Below, piece by piece: positions 16,320-26,363 of a stretch of DNA of 64,000 nt. A model generated the notes under the pieces. That model was not told the DNA's origin. It ran no database searches and was given only the letters and a program-made list of their open reading frames with translations. A program made the position numbers and the translations under genes. The DNA comes from Alphaproteobacteria bacterium. GTDB lineage: Bacteria > Pseudomonadota > Alphaproteobacteria > Puniceispirillales > Puniceispirillaceae. The stretch spans positions 106,821 to 170,820 of the forward strand of contig RFZL01000001.1 of NCBI GenBank assembly GCA_009920665.1. The letters are read 5' to 3'. Positions within the stretch are counted from its first letter, which is position 1, and the number at the start of each line of letters is the position of its first letter.

Positions 16320-16997
16320 TCAGGCCTCGACACGGAAATGCAGTTCGCTCGGCACGCAGTCCCGGCCATTGACCGGGGTCACGTCCTGGGGGCAGGCCGA
16401 CATTACGGCGATGATGTCCATCTCGGCACGCATGACCATGCTGTTGCCGGCCGATGCCTGCGGCGGCAGCCAGGAGATCGTGCCGCTGGCGGCAATCGGG
16501 ATATTCATCCAGAGATTGAACGGGTCCGGAACATGCGGTGGCGTCTGCCCGATCGCGGCCAGCGCCATGCGCAGATTGTCGGCACAATTGTCATGATATT
16601 CGACGCAGCCAAGACGCTGATAGCGCGGCCAGTCGCAACAGGCGATCACCGTGTCATGAACGCCGGGAGAATCATCATGCGTGATGGTGACGACGGGACG
16701 TCGCCGGTTGCTGACCAGCGTGTCACCAATTGCCGGCATGACGCTTTCAAGTTCGGTATGACAATGCGCCATCGACAGGAACTCGAAGAGATTGTCGGCG
16801 CTGAAGGCCCAGAAATCGCAAACCTGGGTCCCATGCGTGTTGACCACACGGAGTGACTGGCCGGCCGCAACCCGCACCGCTATCCCACACCGCGGCGGCA
16901 CCCGGTAAATGGTGCCGACAATGGCCTCGCCCGTTGGGGATATCGCGCTGTCCAGCGTTGCATTCCGTCCGTCGGCCTGATCAGGAGCATATGTCAT
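16320..16997 (-). CDS. DUF1989 (urea carboxylase-associated) family protein
   Basis: A 225-residue protein of the DUF1989 family. Conserved landmarks are THGTQVCDFWAFSADN, the acidic-His segment THDDSPGVHDTVIACC, and PFNLWMNIPI followed by GNSMVMRAEMD. Members are often encoded with urea amidolyase or aminomethyl transferase genes and are thought to act in nitrogen-compound metabolism, but no urea carboxylase is present here. It lies 27 bases downstream of the pirin gene on the same strand and may be cotranscribed. Confidence 0.75.
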   Translation of the reverse strand: MTYAPDQADGRNATLDSAISPTGEAIVGTIYRVPPRCGIAVRVAAGQSLRVVNTHGTQVCDFWAFSADNLFEFLSMAHCHTELESVMPAIGDTLVSNRRRPVVTITHDDSPGVHDTVIACCDWPRYQRLGCVEYHDNCADNLRMALAAIGQTPPHVPDPFNLWMNIPIAASGTISWLPPQASAGNSMVMRAEMDIIAVMSACPQDVTPVNGRDCVPSELHFRVEA

Positions 16998-17024
16998 GGT
17001 CCTGTCTTCCTTCCCGGCCGGCGA

Positions 17025-17972
17025 TCAGCCATCCTGCCTGCCGCGGGAGTTCAGCCACCCTTCCGCGCCGGTCTTGACGAAGGTTCCGGCATTCAGCTCG
17101 CGGAATGCCTCCTGCAGTTCAGCCCGGCTGTTCATCACGATCGGCCCGTGCCAAGCCACCGGTTCGCGAAGCGGTGCGCCGGAAATCAGAAGAAAACGCA
17201 CACCATGCTCGCCAGAGGTGACCTCGACCTCGTCACCGGCCCCGAAAACCACAAGGGTCCGGTTCCCCGACCGGTCGCGGATCTTCAACTCCTCGCCGGC
17301 GAATTCCTTTTCGACATTAACCCCGAACGGCGCCGAGGCATTGCCGAAACCGGCATCGCCCTCGAAGATATAGGCAAAGCCCTGTCGTCTTGTATCGAAC
17401 GGGAAGCGCTTTGTCGTATTCGCCGGCAGGCTGATATCAAGATAGGAAGGGTCGGTATCAATGCCGTCAACCGGGCCCCTATAGCCACGATAATCACCGG
17501 CGATGACGCGGATATGCGTGCCGTCATCATCGGTCAGCGTGTTGATATCGGCTGACTTGATATCCTGGTAGCGCGGCGTGCACATTTTCTGGTCGCGCGG
17601 CAGGTTGGCCCATAGCTGAAAGCCGTGCATCTGGCCCGTTGCGTTGCCGGTCGGCATCTCCTGATGGATGATGCCGGACCCGGCGGTCATCCATTGCACG
17701 TCGCCATCGCTCAACACCCCGCGATTGCCAAGTGAATCCCCATGCTCGACATTGCCCTTCAGAACATAGGTGATGGTCTCGATCCCACGATGCGGGTGCC
17801 AGGGAAAACCCTTCAGATATTCCGCCGGATCATCATTCCGGAAATCATCCATCATCAGGAAGGGATCAAAGGGATCGGTATCGCCAAACCCGAACACGCG
17901 GTGGAGGTGAACGCCGGCCCCCTCCATCGTCGGGGTGGCCTGGCTTTGCATCTTGATAGGGCGGATCGACAT
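17025..17972 (-). CDS. Pirin family protein
   Basis: A 315-residue bicupin. The N-terminal cupin keeps the four metal ligands known in pirins: His59 and His61 (PWHPHRG), His103 and Glu105 (IIHQEMP). Bacterial pirins are Fe-dependent and some act as quercetinases or as redox-sensitive regulators. Which applies here cannot be told from sequence. The second cupin is present but lacks an obvious metal site, as usual. The DUF1989 gene follows on the same strand. Confidence 0.85.
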   Translation of the reverse strand: MSIRPIKMQSQATPTMEGAGVHLHRVFGFGDTDPFDPFLMMDDFRNDDPAEYLKGFPWHPHRGIETITYVLKGNVEHGDSLGNRGVLSDGDVQWMTAGSGIIHQEMPTGNATGQMHGFQLWANLPRDQKMCTPRYQDIKSADINTLTDDDGTHIRVIAGDYRGYRGPVDGIDTDPSYLDISLPANTTKRFPFDTRRQGFAYIFEGDAGFGNASAPFGVNVEKEFAGEELKIRDRSGNRTLVVFGAGDEVEVTSGEHGVRFLLISGAPLREPVAWHGPIVMNSRAELQEAFRELNAGTFVKTGAEGWLNSRGRQDG

Positions 17973-18102
17973 TGCAGACCTTTCTGTTAGCTGTCCTGAG
18001 TTACAGATGTAGGACAGCGCCCGGTCAATTCAACCGGGTCGACAAAGCGAATGGTCCCAGCGAACTGATATCCGGCCAGGAATGCGATCAGGCGCGCCCG
18101 GT

Positions 18103-19020
18103 TCAGAATTTCTCGCGCCGCCTGAATTTCAGAACGCCGGGAAGCCGCTTCACCACCGTTCCGCTGGTGATGATGAGCACCATGCCGACCCAGGCCAGCA
18201 TGTCGGGAAGCGTGCCGAAGATGACCAGCCCGATGATCACCGCGGCGATGATCTCGAAATAGGTGAAGGGCGCGATCCGGTCCGCCACCGCCATCGACAT
18301 GGCGGTGATCATCAGGGTCTGGCTGAGCGCGGTCAGGACGGCCAGCATGGCGATCAGCATCATCTGGTCGCTGGTGGGAATCTGCCAGACGAATGGCACC
18401 GAAAGACTGAGCGCTGCCGTCGCCGCAAGCGCCCCCCAGAGCGAGACGACAACCGGGTCCGACATCACGCCAAGCTTGCGGTTGAACAGCATCTGCAGCG
18501 CCACCATCGTGCCGGTGAACAGAATAAGCAGCGCCGCCGGGTCGATACCGGTCAGATCTGGGCGGACAACCAGCAATACACCGGAAAAGCCGCCCAAAAC
18601 CCCCAGCCAGGCCGATTTCGACACCGGCTCACCAAGCACCCATGCCGACAGCGCGACCATGATGAACGGGTAGATATAGAGGATCGAGATGGCGTTCGCA
18701 TAATCGACATGCCGCACGCCAAATAAAAAGGCCGTATTGCCAGCCGCCAGCATCAGGCCCCGCGTCACCTGAACCAGCGGCCTTGCCGGCCGGAAACATT
18801 GCGGGCCGACACGCCACAGCGCAACCGGAACCAACAGCAACGCATATCCGGCGAAACGGAACCAGCTGACTAGCGGCGGTGACAGGCTCTCGGTCAGGAT
18901 TTTCATCAACGCGCCGGACAGCGCCGCAAGGCACAGCGCGGTCAGCATGATGATAACAGCTGCGGTTTCGGCCGGAATACGGCGCAGGATTTCAAACATC
19001 ATTTTACGGGCGTGTGGCAC
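18103..19020 (-). CDS. EamA/DMT superfamily transporter
   Basis: A 305-residue integral membrane protein with about ten hydrophobic helices in two EamA repeats. The first ends with YPFIMVALSAWVLGEPVSKS and the second with FTYFEIIAAVIIGLVIFGTLP, the typical positions of the LGE and FGE segments. Such proteins export metabolites or amino acids. The ligand is unknown. The gene is divergent from the Gfo/Idh gene, and a perfect palindrome lies in the shared promoter region. Confidence 0.8.
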   Translation of the reverse strand: MPHARKMMFEILRRIPAETAAVIIMLTALCLAALSGALMKILTESLSPPLVSWFRFAGYALLLVPVALWRVGPQCFRPARPLVQVTRGLMLAAGNTAFLFGVRHVDYANAISILYIYPFIMVALSAWVLGEPVSKSAWLGVLGGFSGVLLVVRPDLTGIDPAALLILFTGTMVALQMLFNRKLGVMSDPVVVSLWGALAATAALSLSVPFVWQIPTSDQMMLIAMLAVLTALSQTLMITAMSMAVADRIAPFTYFEIIAAVIIGLVIFGTLPDMLAWVGMVLIITSGTVVKRLPGVLKFRRREKF

Positions 19021-19127
19021 GGTGGCACTGCCAGTCGGGAAGGACGGTCATGCGCGATGATGGCACATCAACACATGGACAGAAATGGAAAAGTCGGCTT
19101 GTTCTTTGCCGCAGGCTGGCCGACACT

Positions 19128-19143
19128 GACACATAAATGTGTC
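19128..19143. promoter_or_regulatory. Palindrome in divergent promoter region
   Basis: GACACAT AA ATGTGTC is a perfect 7-bp inverted repeat with a 2-base centre, located 30 bases before the preferred start of the Gfo/Idh gene and about 108 bases from the EamA gene start. Size and placement fit a dimeric repressor operator. The binding protein is not known. Confidence 0.45.
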
Positions 19144-19172
19144 CAACAAATAGGAAATCGGGAAACAAATCA

Positions 19173-20114
19173 ATGCGCTTTGGTATTCTCGGAGATGCGA
19201 AGATCGCGCGCGAAAAACTGTTGCCGGCGATTCGCGGTGCCGGCCATGAGGTCACCCATATCGGGCGGCGTGATGCCAGCGCGGGCGCCGATCCCATATG
19301 GGGCGATGTCACGGTCTGCAGCTATGATGATCTGCTGGCAAGCGCCGAAGTCGATGCCATCTACAATCCGCTGCCAAACCATCTTCACGTGCCGATGGCG
19401 ATCCGCGCCCTCGAGGCCGGCAAACCTGTTCTAAGTGAAAAGCCCCTGGCGCTGTCGCTGGATGAGCTGGACGCTGTCGAGGCGGCAATGGCCAGCACCG
19501 GGCACTATCTCTATGATGGCTACATGGTCCGCTACCACCCGCAATGGGACTGGATCAGGGACATCGATGTGGGCCGGCGAAAGCAGATCAGCGCGCATTT
19601 CTCCTACCCGCCGCAGCCAACCGGCAATATCCGGAATGTCGCCGCCTGGGGTGGTGGGCCGATCTGGGATATCGGCTGTTATTGCCTGATGTCGGGGCTG
19701 ATGCTGTTCGATGGCACGCCCGAGCTGGTATCCGTCATCAAGGAAGCCGAAGACACGCTCGATGTCGAAAAATCGGCAACAGCCATTATCGATTTCGGTG
19801 ATGGTCAGGTGCTTCACTTCACCTGTTCCAGCGGCAGCAGCCTATGCCAGAGCGTGCAGCTTGTCGGCACCGATGGCTGGGCCCGTCTGGACGTTCCCTT
19901 CAACCCACCACCTGTCACGACGGGGCGCTGGGCGCATCGCGACCAGACACCGGGTGGCATGCTGGGCCTTGGCGTCGAAATCACCTTCGAAGCCTGCGAT
20001 CAATATCAGCTGATGGTCGAGGATTTCGCCAGCGCGGTCGCCGAAGGCCGGCAAACCGACCTTGAACAGTCGCGTCACCTGACGCGCATCCTGGGGGCAA
20101 TGGTCGCGGCCTGA
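19173..20114 (+). CDS. Gfo/Idh/MocA family NAD(P)-dependent oxidoreductase
   Basis: A 313-residue oxidoreductase starting MRFGILGDAKIA, the usual Rossmann start for this family. The catalytic Lys lies in the SEKPLAL motif, and the C-terminal half has the family pattern (GGPIWDIGCYCL). Members oxidise sugars, inositols or related alcohols. The ATG at 19173 is chosen because the Rossmann strand begins there. An in-frame ATG at 19137 lies within the upstream palindrome and would add 12 unrelated residues. The gene ends 15 bases before the convergent ABC ATPase gene. Confidence 0.8.
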   Translation: MRFGILGDAKIAREKLLPAIRGAGHEVTHIGRRDASAGADPIWGDVTVCSYDDLLASAEVDAIYNPLPNHLHVPMAIRALEAGKPVLSEKPLALSLDELDAVEAAMASTGHYLYDGYMVRYHPQWDWIRDIDVGRRKQISAHFSYPPQPTGNIRNVAAWGGGPIWDIGCYCLMSGLMLFDGTPELVSVIKEAEDTLDVEKSATAIIDFGDGQVLHFTCSSGSSLCQSVQLVGTDGWARLDVPFNPPPVTTGRWAHRDQTPGGMLGLGVEITFEACDQYQLMVEDFASAVAEGRQTDLEQSRHLTRILGAMVAA

Positions 20115-20129
20115 GGGGCGCGACGGTCC

Positions 20130-21128
20130 TTACCCGACCTTCAGCAGTTCCTGCCACCGGTGGCAGGCCACCTCATGCGCGCCGTCAGCCGTTTCAAGCT
20201 GTGGCTCCTCACTGCGGCAGCGGTCGATCACATGCGGGCATCTTGTGTGGAACTTGCAGCCCGAGGGCTGGTTCGTAGGCGACGGGATTTCTCCCTCCAG
20301 ACGCTGCGCCCGCCCGCGATCATCGGGATTGAGCGACGGAATAGCCGAGAACAGGGCCTTGGTATAGGGGTGTTTTGGTGCCGCGAAGAGCTGGCGTGTC
20401 GGCGCCGTCTCGACAAGACGTCCAAGATACATCACCGCCACATGGTCACAGGTATGCGCCACGACACTCAGATCATGGCTGATGAACATGAAGGTCAGAT
20501 CCATTTCGCCCTGAAGCTGCTTCAAAAGATTCAGCACATCCGCCTGGATCGAGACGTCAAGTGCCGCCACCGCCTCGTCGGCGACGATGAATTGCGGACG
20601 CGAGACAAGCGCCCGCGCAATCGATATGCGCTGGCGTTGCCCGCCGGAAAAGGCGTGCGGGAACCGGCGCAGATGCTCCAGATTCAGGCGGCACCGCGCG
20701 GCGATTTCACGAACGCGTTCATCGGTTTCCTGACGCGATGAGGTGATTTTCATCACCTCCAGTGGCTCGGCGATAATGTCACGGACGGTCATCCGCGGCG
20801 ACAGGGCGGCGTAGGGATCCTGAAAAATCAGTTGCGCGCGCCGGCGATAATCGCCGAGTTCGTCCTTTGACAGAGCTGTCAGATCATAATTCACATCGCC
20901 ATCATCATAGGTGGCGTTGCCGCCGGTGATCGGCACGGCGTTGAGCAGCGCGCGTCCAAGCGTTGTCTTGCCCGAGCCCGACTCCCCGACAAGGCCGAAG
21001 AAGGAGCCACGTTTGATATGGATCGAGACATTGTCGACAGCTTTCAAAATCGAATGCTGGAAGATCCCCTTGCCGATCTTGTAACCCACCGACAGGCCGG
21101 CAGCCGAAATCAGGATATCATCACTCAT
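20130..21128 (-). CDS. ABC transporter ATP-binding protein, OppF/DppF type
   Basis: A 332-residue peptide/nickel-family ATPase with Walker A GESGSGKT, signature [15 protein letters not shown], Walker [13 protein letters not shown], and the C-terminal oligopeptide-transporter domain with [15 protein letters not shown] and later cysteines, which in relatives can bind a [4Fe-4S] cluster. The ATG at 21128 has GGAGGCATC upstream and overlaps the end of the OppD-type gene. Last gene of a five-gene transporter operon (binding protein, two permeases, two ATPases). Confidence 0.9.
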   Translation of the reverse strand: MSDDILISAAGLSVGYKIGKGIFQHSILKAVDNVSIHIKRGSFFGLVGESGSGKTTLGRALLNAVPITGGNATYDDGDVNYDLTALSKDELGDYRRRAQLIFQDPYAALSPRMTVRDIIAEPLEVMKITSSRQETDERVREIAARCRLNLEHLRRFPHAFSGGQRQRISIARALVSRPQFIVADEAVAALDVSIQADVLNLLKQLQGEMDLTFMFISHDLSVVAHTCDHVAVMYLGRLVETAPTRQLFAAPKHPYTKALFSAIPSLNPDDRGRAQRLEGEIPSPTNQPSGCKFHTRCPHVIDRCRSEEPQLETADGAHEVACHRWQELLKVG

Positions 21129-22126
21129 GATGCCTCCTTGCCGGCATAAAGATGGCAGGAAACGCGGTGCGCCGGGTCGATCCATTCCTCCAGCGGCACC
21201 GAGGCCGAGCAGGCAGGCCCCACAACGTCGCCGCAACGCGTGTTGAAGACGCATCCGGTCGGCCGTTCAAGTGGCGAGGGAATATCCCCCGGCACCGGTG
21301 TGAGCGGCGCGTCAAGATCGTCAAGGCGCGGCAATGCTGCCAGCAGCCCCCTGGTATAGGGATGGCGGGGGTCACGGATCACCTCGCGGACAGGCCCCTC
21401 CTCGATCAGGCGTCCCAGATACATCACGCTGACCTTGTCGGCGGTCTGTGCCACAACGCCAAGATCATGGGTGATGAAGACGATACCCATGTTGAATTCA
21501 TCGACAAGCTCCTTCATCAGGTCAATCACCTGGGCCTGGATTGTCACATCAAGGGCGGTTGTCGGTTCATCGGCGATCAAAAGGCGGGGCTTGGTCGACA
21601 GCGCCATCGCGATCATCGCGCGCTGGCGCATGCCGCCGGACAGCTCGAACGCATATTGATCGACCCGGCTCGATGGGTCCGAGATGCCGACGCGGTCGAG
21701 CATCTCGATCGCGATTTCGCGCGCCTGCGCCTTGCTCATCTCGGCATGAAGCTGCAGCTGCTCAATCATCTGCTTGCCGATGCTGATCGACGGGGCGAAG
21801 CTGGCCATCGGCTCCTGAAAGATCATCGAGATGGCACCGCCCCGCACAACCTTCAGATCGGCGGCACGGCTGAGCGACAGCACATCGATCCCGCCGCTGT
21901 CGGTATGCAGGGTGATCCGGCTCTCCGGCGAATAGATGGCGTTCGAGGCGTTCAGATGCATCAGCGCCTTGGCGGTCACCGACTTGCCGGACCCGCTCTC
22001 GCCGACAAGCCCCATCACCTCGCCCCGGTTCAACGAGAAGCTGACATCATCCACCGCGGTGATCAGCCCCTCATCGGTGCGGAACTGCAAGGTCAGGTTT
22101 TCAACGTCAATCAGCCTGTCCATCAC
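21125..22126 (-). CDS. ABC transporter ATP-binding protein, OppD/DppD type
   Basis: A 333-residue ATPase of the peptide/nickel family. Walker A is GESGSGKS, the signature is LSGGMRQRAMIAMAL, Walker B is LLIADEPTTALD, and the C-terminal domain holds the Cys-containing CVFNTRCGDVVGPAC segment typical of OppD. It partners with the OppF-type protein whose start codon it overlaps by 4 bases. Tandem ATGs at its own start leave the exact first residue open by one codon. Confidence 0.9.
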   Translation of the reverse strand: MMDRLIDVENLTLQFRTDEGLITAVDDVSFSLNRGEVMGLVGESGSGKSVTAKALMHLNASNAIYSPESRITLHTDSGGIDVLSLSRAADLKVVRGGAISMIFQEPMASFAPSISIGKQMIEQLQLHAEMSKAQAREIAIEMLDRVGISDPSSRVDQYAFELSGGMRQRAMIAMALSTKPRLLIADEPTTALDVTIQAQVIDLMKELVDEFNMGIVFITHDLGVVAQTADKVSVMYLGRLIEEGPVREVIRDPRHPYTRGLLAALPRLDDLDAPLTPVPGDIPSPLERPTGCVFNTRCGDVVGPACSASVPLEEWIDPAHRVSCHLYAGKEAS

Positions 22127-22132
22127 CCGCCC

Positions 22133-23284
22133 CTATTTGCCTGCGTCCGAATAGGGGTCGGCAGCATCGCGAAGGCCGTCACCGACAAAGACAAAGGCCA
22201 TGACGAGGGTGATAAAGAAAATCACCGGAATGAAATACCACTGGTAGTTCAACAACACATCGGCGCTTGTCACATTCTGCAGCATCACGCCAAGCGAGTT
22301 CACCGGGTCCTTCAGCCCCAGCCCGATGAAGCTGAGCGCTGTTTCGGACAGCACCATATAGGGGAATGAAATCACCAGATCGACGATGATATAGCTGGTA
22401 AAGCTTGGCAGCAGGTGCCGGCGGATGATGTGGCCGGACGAGGCACCGCAAAGCTGTGCCGCCAGCACATATTCCTGGTTTCGTTCGGTCAGCAGATGCG
22501 TTCGCACCCGCCGCGCCAGTGTTGGCCAGCCAATGAGGCCAAGGATCAGCGAGATGAAGAAGAACCGCATCTCGGCCGACCATTCCTGCGGTATGAAGGC
22601 GGCGATCGCCATGAACAGCGGAATCGCCGGCACCGTTCGCACGGCGTCGGTAACCATCTGCAGAACGGAATCGATCCAACCTCCGTAATAGCCGGATACA
22701 CCGCCAATGATCAGCGCCAGCACGAAGGCGATGAAGACACCGATGCTGCCAACCTGCAGCGAGGTCCAGATCGCATGCAGGGTCCGCGAGAAGATATCCT
22801 TGCCCGTGGCATCGGTGCCAAACAGATGGATGTAACCGTCACTTATGCCGAACAGGTGTGTTTTTGCCGGGATGAAGCCAAGCAGCTTGTAATCCGAGCC
22901 TTCCACGAGGAACTGCACATAACGGCGCTTGTCCTCATTGACCTTCTCGACCCAGCGGAAATTGGTCTTGATCGAGCGCTCACGTTCAATTGTGTGGAGG
23001 AAGGGTCTGAGCGAACAGCCATTCTTGTCACAGAACATGGGGACATTCGGCGCCCCGTTCATATAGTCCTTGTTCCGTCCGGCGATAGTTGGGTCATAGG
23101 GTGACAGGAACGGAGCCAGAATGCCGGAGATGATCAGGACGATCAGAACCGTTGCCGCGGTCATGGCGGCACGCTGTTTCTTGAAGCGAGCCCACACAAG
23201 CTGGCGCTGCGAGGCGGTAAAATAGGCCTCCCTCGCCTTCTGGTCACGAAGCGTCTCGGCTGTCTGTTCGGATGTCGCGCTCAT
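22133..23284 (-). CDS. ABC transporter permease, OppC/DppC type with enlarged periplasmic segment
   Basis: A 383-residue permease, longer than the usual ~300 residues of DppC. The extra length lies between the first membrane helix (about residues 38-58) and the core domain: a roughly 80-residue stretch with FCDKNGCS and a Tyr/Lys-rich segment, before LFGTDATGKDIFSR, which is the usual core start. The EAA-loop region is NQEYVLAAQLCGAS. A comparable insert occurs in YejE-like permeases. It pairs with the OppB-type gene 3 bases upstream. Confidence 0.88.
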   Translation of the reverse strand: MSATSEQTAETLRDQKAREAYFTASQRQLVWARFKKQRAAMTAATVLIVLIISGILAPFLSPYDPTIAGRNKDYMNGAPNVPMFCDKNGCSLRPFLHTIERERSIKTNFRWVEKVNEDKRRYVQFLVEGSDYKLLGFIPAKTHLFGISDGYIHLFGTDATGKDIFSRTLHAIWTSLQVGSIGVFIAFVLALIIGGVSGYYGGWIDSVLQMVTDAVRTVPAIPLFMAIAAFIPQEWSAEMRFFFISLILGLIGWPTLARRVRTHLLTERNQEYVLAAQLCGASSGHIIRRHLLPSFTSYIIVDLVISFPYMVLSETALSFIGLGLKDPVNSLGVMLQNVTSADVLLNYQWYFIPVIFFITLVMAFVFVGDGLRDAADPYSDAGK

Positions 23285-23287
23285 GGG

Positions 23288-24292
23288 CTACCTGATAATG
23301 CTCTTTCGGATACGCGGGTCGAGAACCGACAAAAGCAGGTCGGTGAAGAAGTTCAGCGCAACGATCGAGGCCGTCAGAAGAAAGATGATGGCGCCGGCAA
23401 GCTGCTGGTCGTTCGAGCGGGCCAGAGATTCGATCAGCAGCGCGCCGGCATCGGTCAGCGTCAGGATCAGCGCCACGATCGGCAGCTCGTTGAACACGCG
23501 GTTCAGGTCGAAGCCGAGGCTGTTGACGATGGGGCCAAGCGCGTGCCGGGCCGGATAGCGCCATAACAGCTTGCGTCCCGAGACACCGCGTGCCGCCGCC
23601 GCCGTGACATAGAGCTTGCCGATTTCATCGGACATCAGCGCCCGCACAGTCTGCAGCGCAAAGGCCGTTGCCGACCAGCCAAGGATGAAAATCGGCAGCC
23701 ACGCATGTTTCAGCAGATCGATGAATTTGTCGAAACTCCAGGGGGCGTCACGATATTCCTTGGAAAACAGCCCGGTGAGGGTGTCGCCGAAATACACTGT
23801 GGAGAACAGCATGATCAGCAGCGCCAGCAGGAAGTTGGGCATGGCGAGGCCAAGATAGCTGATGAATTTGAGACTGTTGTTCATTACCGCGCTGCGGCTG
23901 GCCGCTGAAATGATGCCAACCGGTATCGCTATCGCATAGGCCAGCGCCAGCGACGCCAGACAGACACCCAGCGACAGCCAGAATTTTGTCCCCAGAAGCT
24001 GTGCGATATCGACACGAAGGATGCAGCTGTTACCGAACTCGCCCTGGAAGGCATTCACGATCCAGAGTGCCCAGCGCTGTGCGAAGGGTTTGTCGAGGCC
24101 GAGCCTGATACGCTCATTCTCGATATCCTGAACCGAAATGCCTGATCCCTGGGTGTTCTTGAAGGCAAGGTAGCGCTCGGCGCAGTCCCCCGGCACAAGT
24201 TCCATCAGGGTGAAAACGATAAGAGACACGATGACCAGCGTCAACATCGCGAACATGGCGCGGATCATGGCGAACTGGGCAAGCTGTCTCAT
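23288..24292 (-). CDS. ABC transporter permease, OppB/DppB type
   Basis: A roughly 334-residue permease with an N-terminal helix (FAMLTLVIVSLIVFTLMEL, about residues 14-32), the FNGTxxxP-like loop replaced by MELVPGDCAERY, and the EAA loop GKLYVTAAAARGVS. Together with the OppC-type protein it forms the channel of the importer. The Met at 24292 is preferred because the membrane start MRQLAQF fits the family. An in-frame Met 6 codons upstream is possible. Confidence 0.88.
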   Translation of the reverse strand: MRQLAQFAMIRAMFAMLTLVIVSLIVFTLMELVPGDCAERYLAFKNTQGSGISVQDIENERIRLGLDKPFAQRWALWIVNAFQGEFGNSCILRVDIAQLLGTKFWLSLGVCLASLALAYAIAIPVGIISAASRSAVMNNSLKFISYLGLAMPNFLLALLIMLFSTVYFGDTLTGLFSKEYRDAPWSFDKFIDLLKHAWLPIFILGWSATAFALQTVRALMSDEIGKLYVTAAAARGVSGRKLLWRYPARHALGPIVNSLGFDLNRVFNELPIVALILTLTDAGALLIESLARSNDQQLAGAIIFLLTASIVALNFFTDLLLSVLDPRIRKSIIR

Positions 24293-24373
24293 TGGGAAGC
24301 AATCGCGCAAAATTTGAATACAAAAAGAGGCGGGCGTGACCGCCCACCTCTGGATGTTAAAGCCCTAACCGGC

Positions 24374-26363
24374 TTATTCGTCAAGGAACCACTGCGTGGC
24401 CCGGTACGGATATGTCCGGTAGTAGTCGTAGGACGCTGTCTGGAACGAGGAAAAATTCTTCAGCTCGTTACGACGATAAATCGGGCTGGTAGCCAGAACG
24501 GTGCCGATATACAGCAGGTTCTCGGTCATCGTGGCCGCCATGCGGGCGCCGATCGCGGCCGATTCGGCGCTGCCGGGGGTGGCCGACTGGAATGCGTTGA
24601 TGTCGTCCATCATCGACTTCACGAAGGCCGGTGGCTCAACGCCATTGGCGCCGTTGGAACTGACCCACTCAGCCCACAACATGCCGGTGCGGTGTTCGAA
24701 ATAGGTGCCGAACGGCGGAACCCACATTTCGTTATTGCCCATCACAATAGCAACCGGTTGACCGCGCTTCCACATGCCGACATCAAGCTTGTGTCTGAAC
24801 ACCTACCTGCGACCAGTGGTTGGCAACGAGTTCTACAACCTTGCCGGAAATGCCCTGGGTGGCGAACTGCATGTTCAGGACGATCTTCTCACCATTCGGC
24901 AACTCACGGAAACCGTCGCCATCGGTGTCCTTCATACCGACCTCATCCAGCAGAGCCTTGGCACCGGCCGGATCATATTCGGTGGCGTAGCTCAGCCACT
25001 TTTCATCAACGAAGTCCGGGGTCGGGGAGAAGCCGATATTCTGGCGAGACACGCCCTGACCAAAGAAGGCAACTTCATTGATCTCATCACGGTTGATCGC
25101 AATCGACATCGCCTTGCGGAACCGCACATCACCGAACACCTTGCGCTTCTCGGCATTTTCCGAGGTCACGTTGAAGGAGAAAGACTGGGTTGCGATTTCC
25201 GGACGCAGGTCAACGGTATAGTTACCCTTTTCCTGATTTTCCAGCAGCAGCGGCGCGTCGATCAGTTGAAGCGACTGCGACTTGTAGTCGACTTCGGCAT
25301 TGACCAGTTTCAGCACCCGAACCTGCGGGTCGTTGATATAGACCTCATCCTGTTCCGAAATATAGGGGAGCTGCTGGCCGGTCGGGTCCACCTGGTGGAA
25401 ATACGGGTTGGCCACATAGTGACGGCCCTCGGCGGTATCACGGATGGTGATATGCGATTCCAGGGTCGGCACGACATCCGCCGGCAGGTTCGCGACCTTT
25501 TCCGGGCTGTTGAGCAGCGGCGACGGCGTATCGGTCCAGTCCGAATTGCCATAATAGGCGGCGATCACGGCGTAGCCGTCATCGAAGCCCATCGACTGGG
25601 CGAGCTTGTCCGCATCCGCGTTGATCGCCGGATGGAACTTTCCGAGGAAATGCTTCGGCTGCCAACCCTGCGCATAGGATGTGGCGAAGTGCGCCAGCAA
25701 ACCCGGCTTTGGCGCCGGCATCTTGAAGGTCACGGTTTGCGGATCGGAGATCACCACTTCCATCCGCTCGCCCGCGACAAGCGCGTAATCCTTCGGCTCG
25801 GCAAAAACCTTCGGGTCCATCATCAGATGGTCATACCAGAATTTGACGTCCTCAGCGGTGAACGGGTGGCCGTCGGACCATTTATGGCCCTTGCGCAGAT
25901 GGAAGGTCAGTTCGGTGAAGTCGTCGTTGAACTTCCAGTCCTTCGCGACGTTCGGCACGATGGTCAGCAGATCATCCGAATAGCGGACGAAATTGACATG
26001 GCGCACCGACAGGAAGTCGGAGGTGCCGGCCTCGGTGGCGTTCGACAGCACGTCGAGGGTGCCGCCATATTTGCCAACGCTGTCATAAGGAACAACAACA
26101 AGCGGCTCTGCGGGAAGACGCTCAGCAAGAGACGGCAGATCGCCGTTGCCGCGAATCTTTCCATTCAATGCGGCGCTGTCCGGATTTGCCGTGAATGACA
26201 TGGTGCATCCGGCGGCAGCCTCGAATTCGGCCTTTTCGAATTGCTGCGGATACGCGCCATCCGCAACGCCTTTCATGTCCGCCACGGAAATCGCCGGGCA
26301 GCTGGCATGAGCGCTGAGCGGAAGTGCCAGCATCGCCATAGTCACAAGGAAGTATTTTTTCAT
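24374..26363 (-). pseudogene. Extracellular solute-binding protein family 5, frameshifted near the C terminus
   Basis: This is the binding protein of the ABC importer, about 662 residues if repaired. The start at 26363 follows AGGAGAAGG, and a signal peptide (MKKYFLVTMAMLALPLSAHA) precedes the mature protein. The family 5 fold is clear: ATQSFSFNVTSENAEKRKVFGDVRFRKA is split by a typical strand-helix boundary, followed by INRDEI. Translation in the first frame stops at 24783 just after VGVQT, while the matching C-terminal part (KLDVGMWKRGQPVAIV onward) continues in the next frame to 24374. One extra base, or two missing, at about 24784-24800 explains it. It is either a sequencing indel or a genuine inactivating mutation. 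The other four transporter genes are intact. Confidence 0.85.

Noticed and set aside
24774..26198. 474-codon plus-strand frame opposite the binding-protein gene
   Set aside because: The opposite frame shows a signal peptide and clear family 5 motifs, while this one shows none.
20130..26363. Canonical YejABEF microcin transporter
   Set aside because: The two ATPases are separate genes here, whereas YejF is a single fused protein. Only the permease insert is YejE-like.
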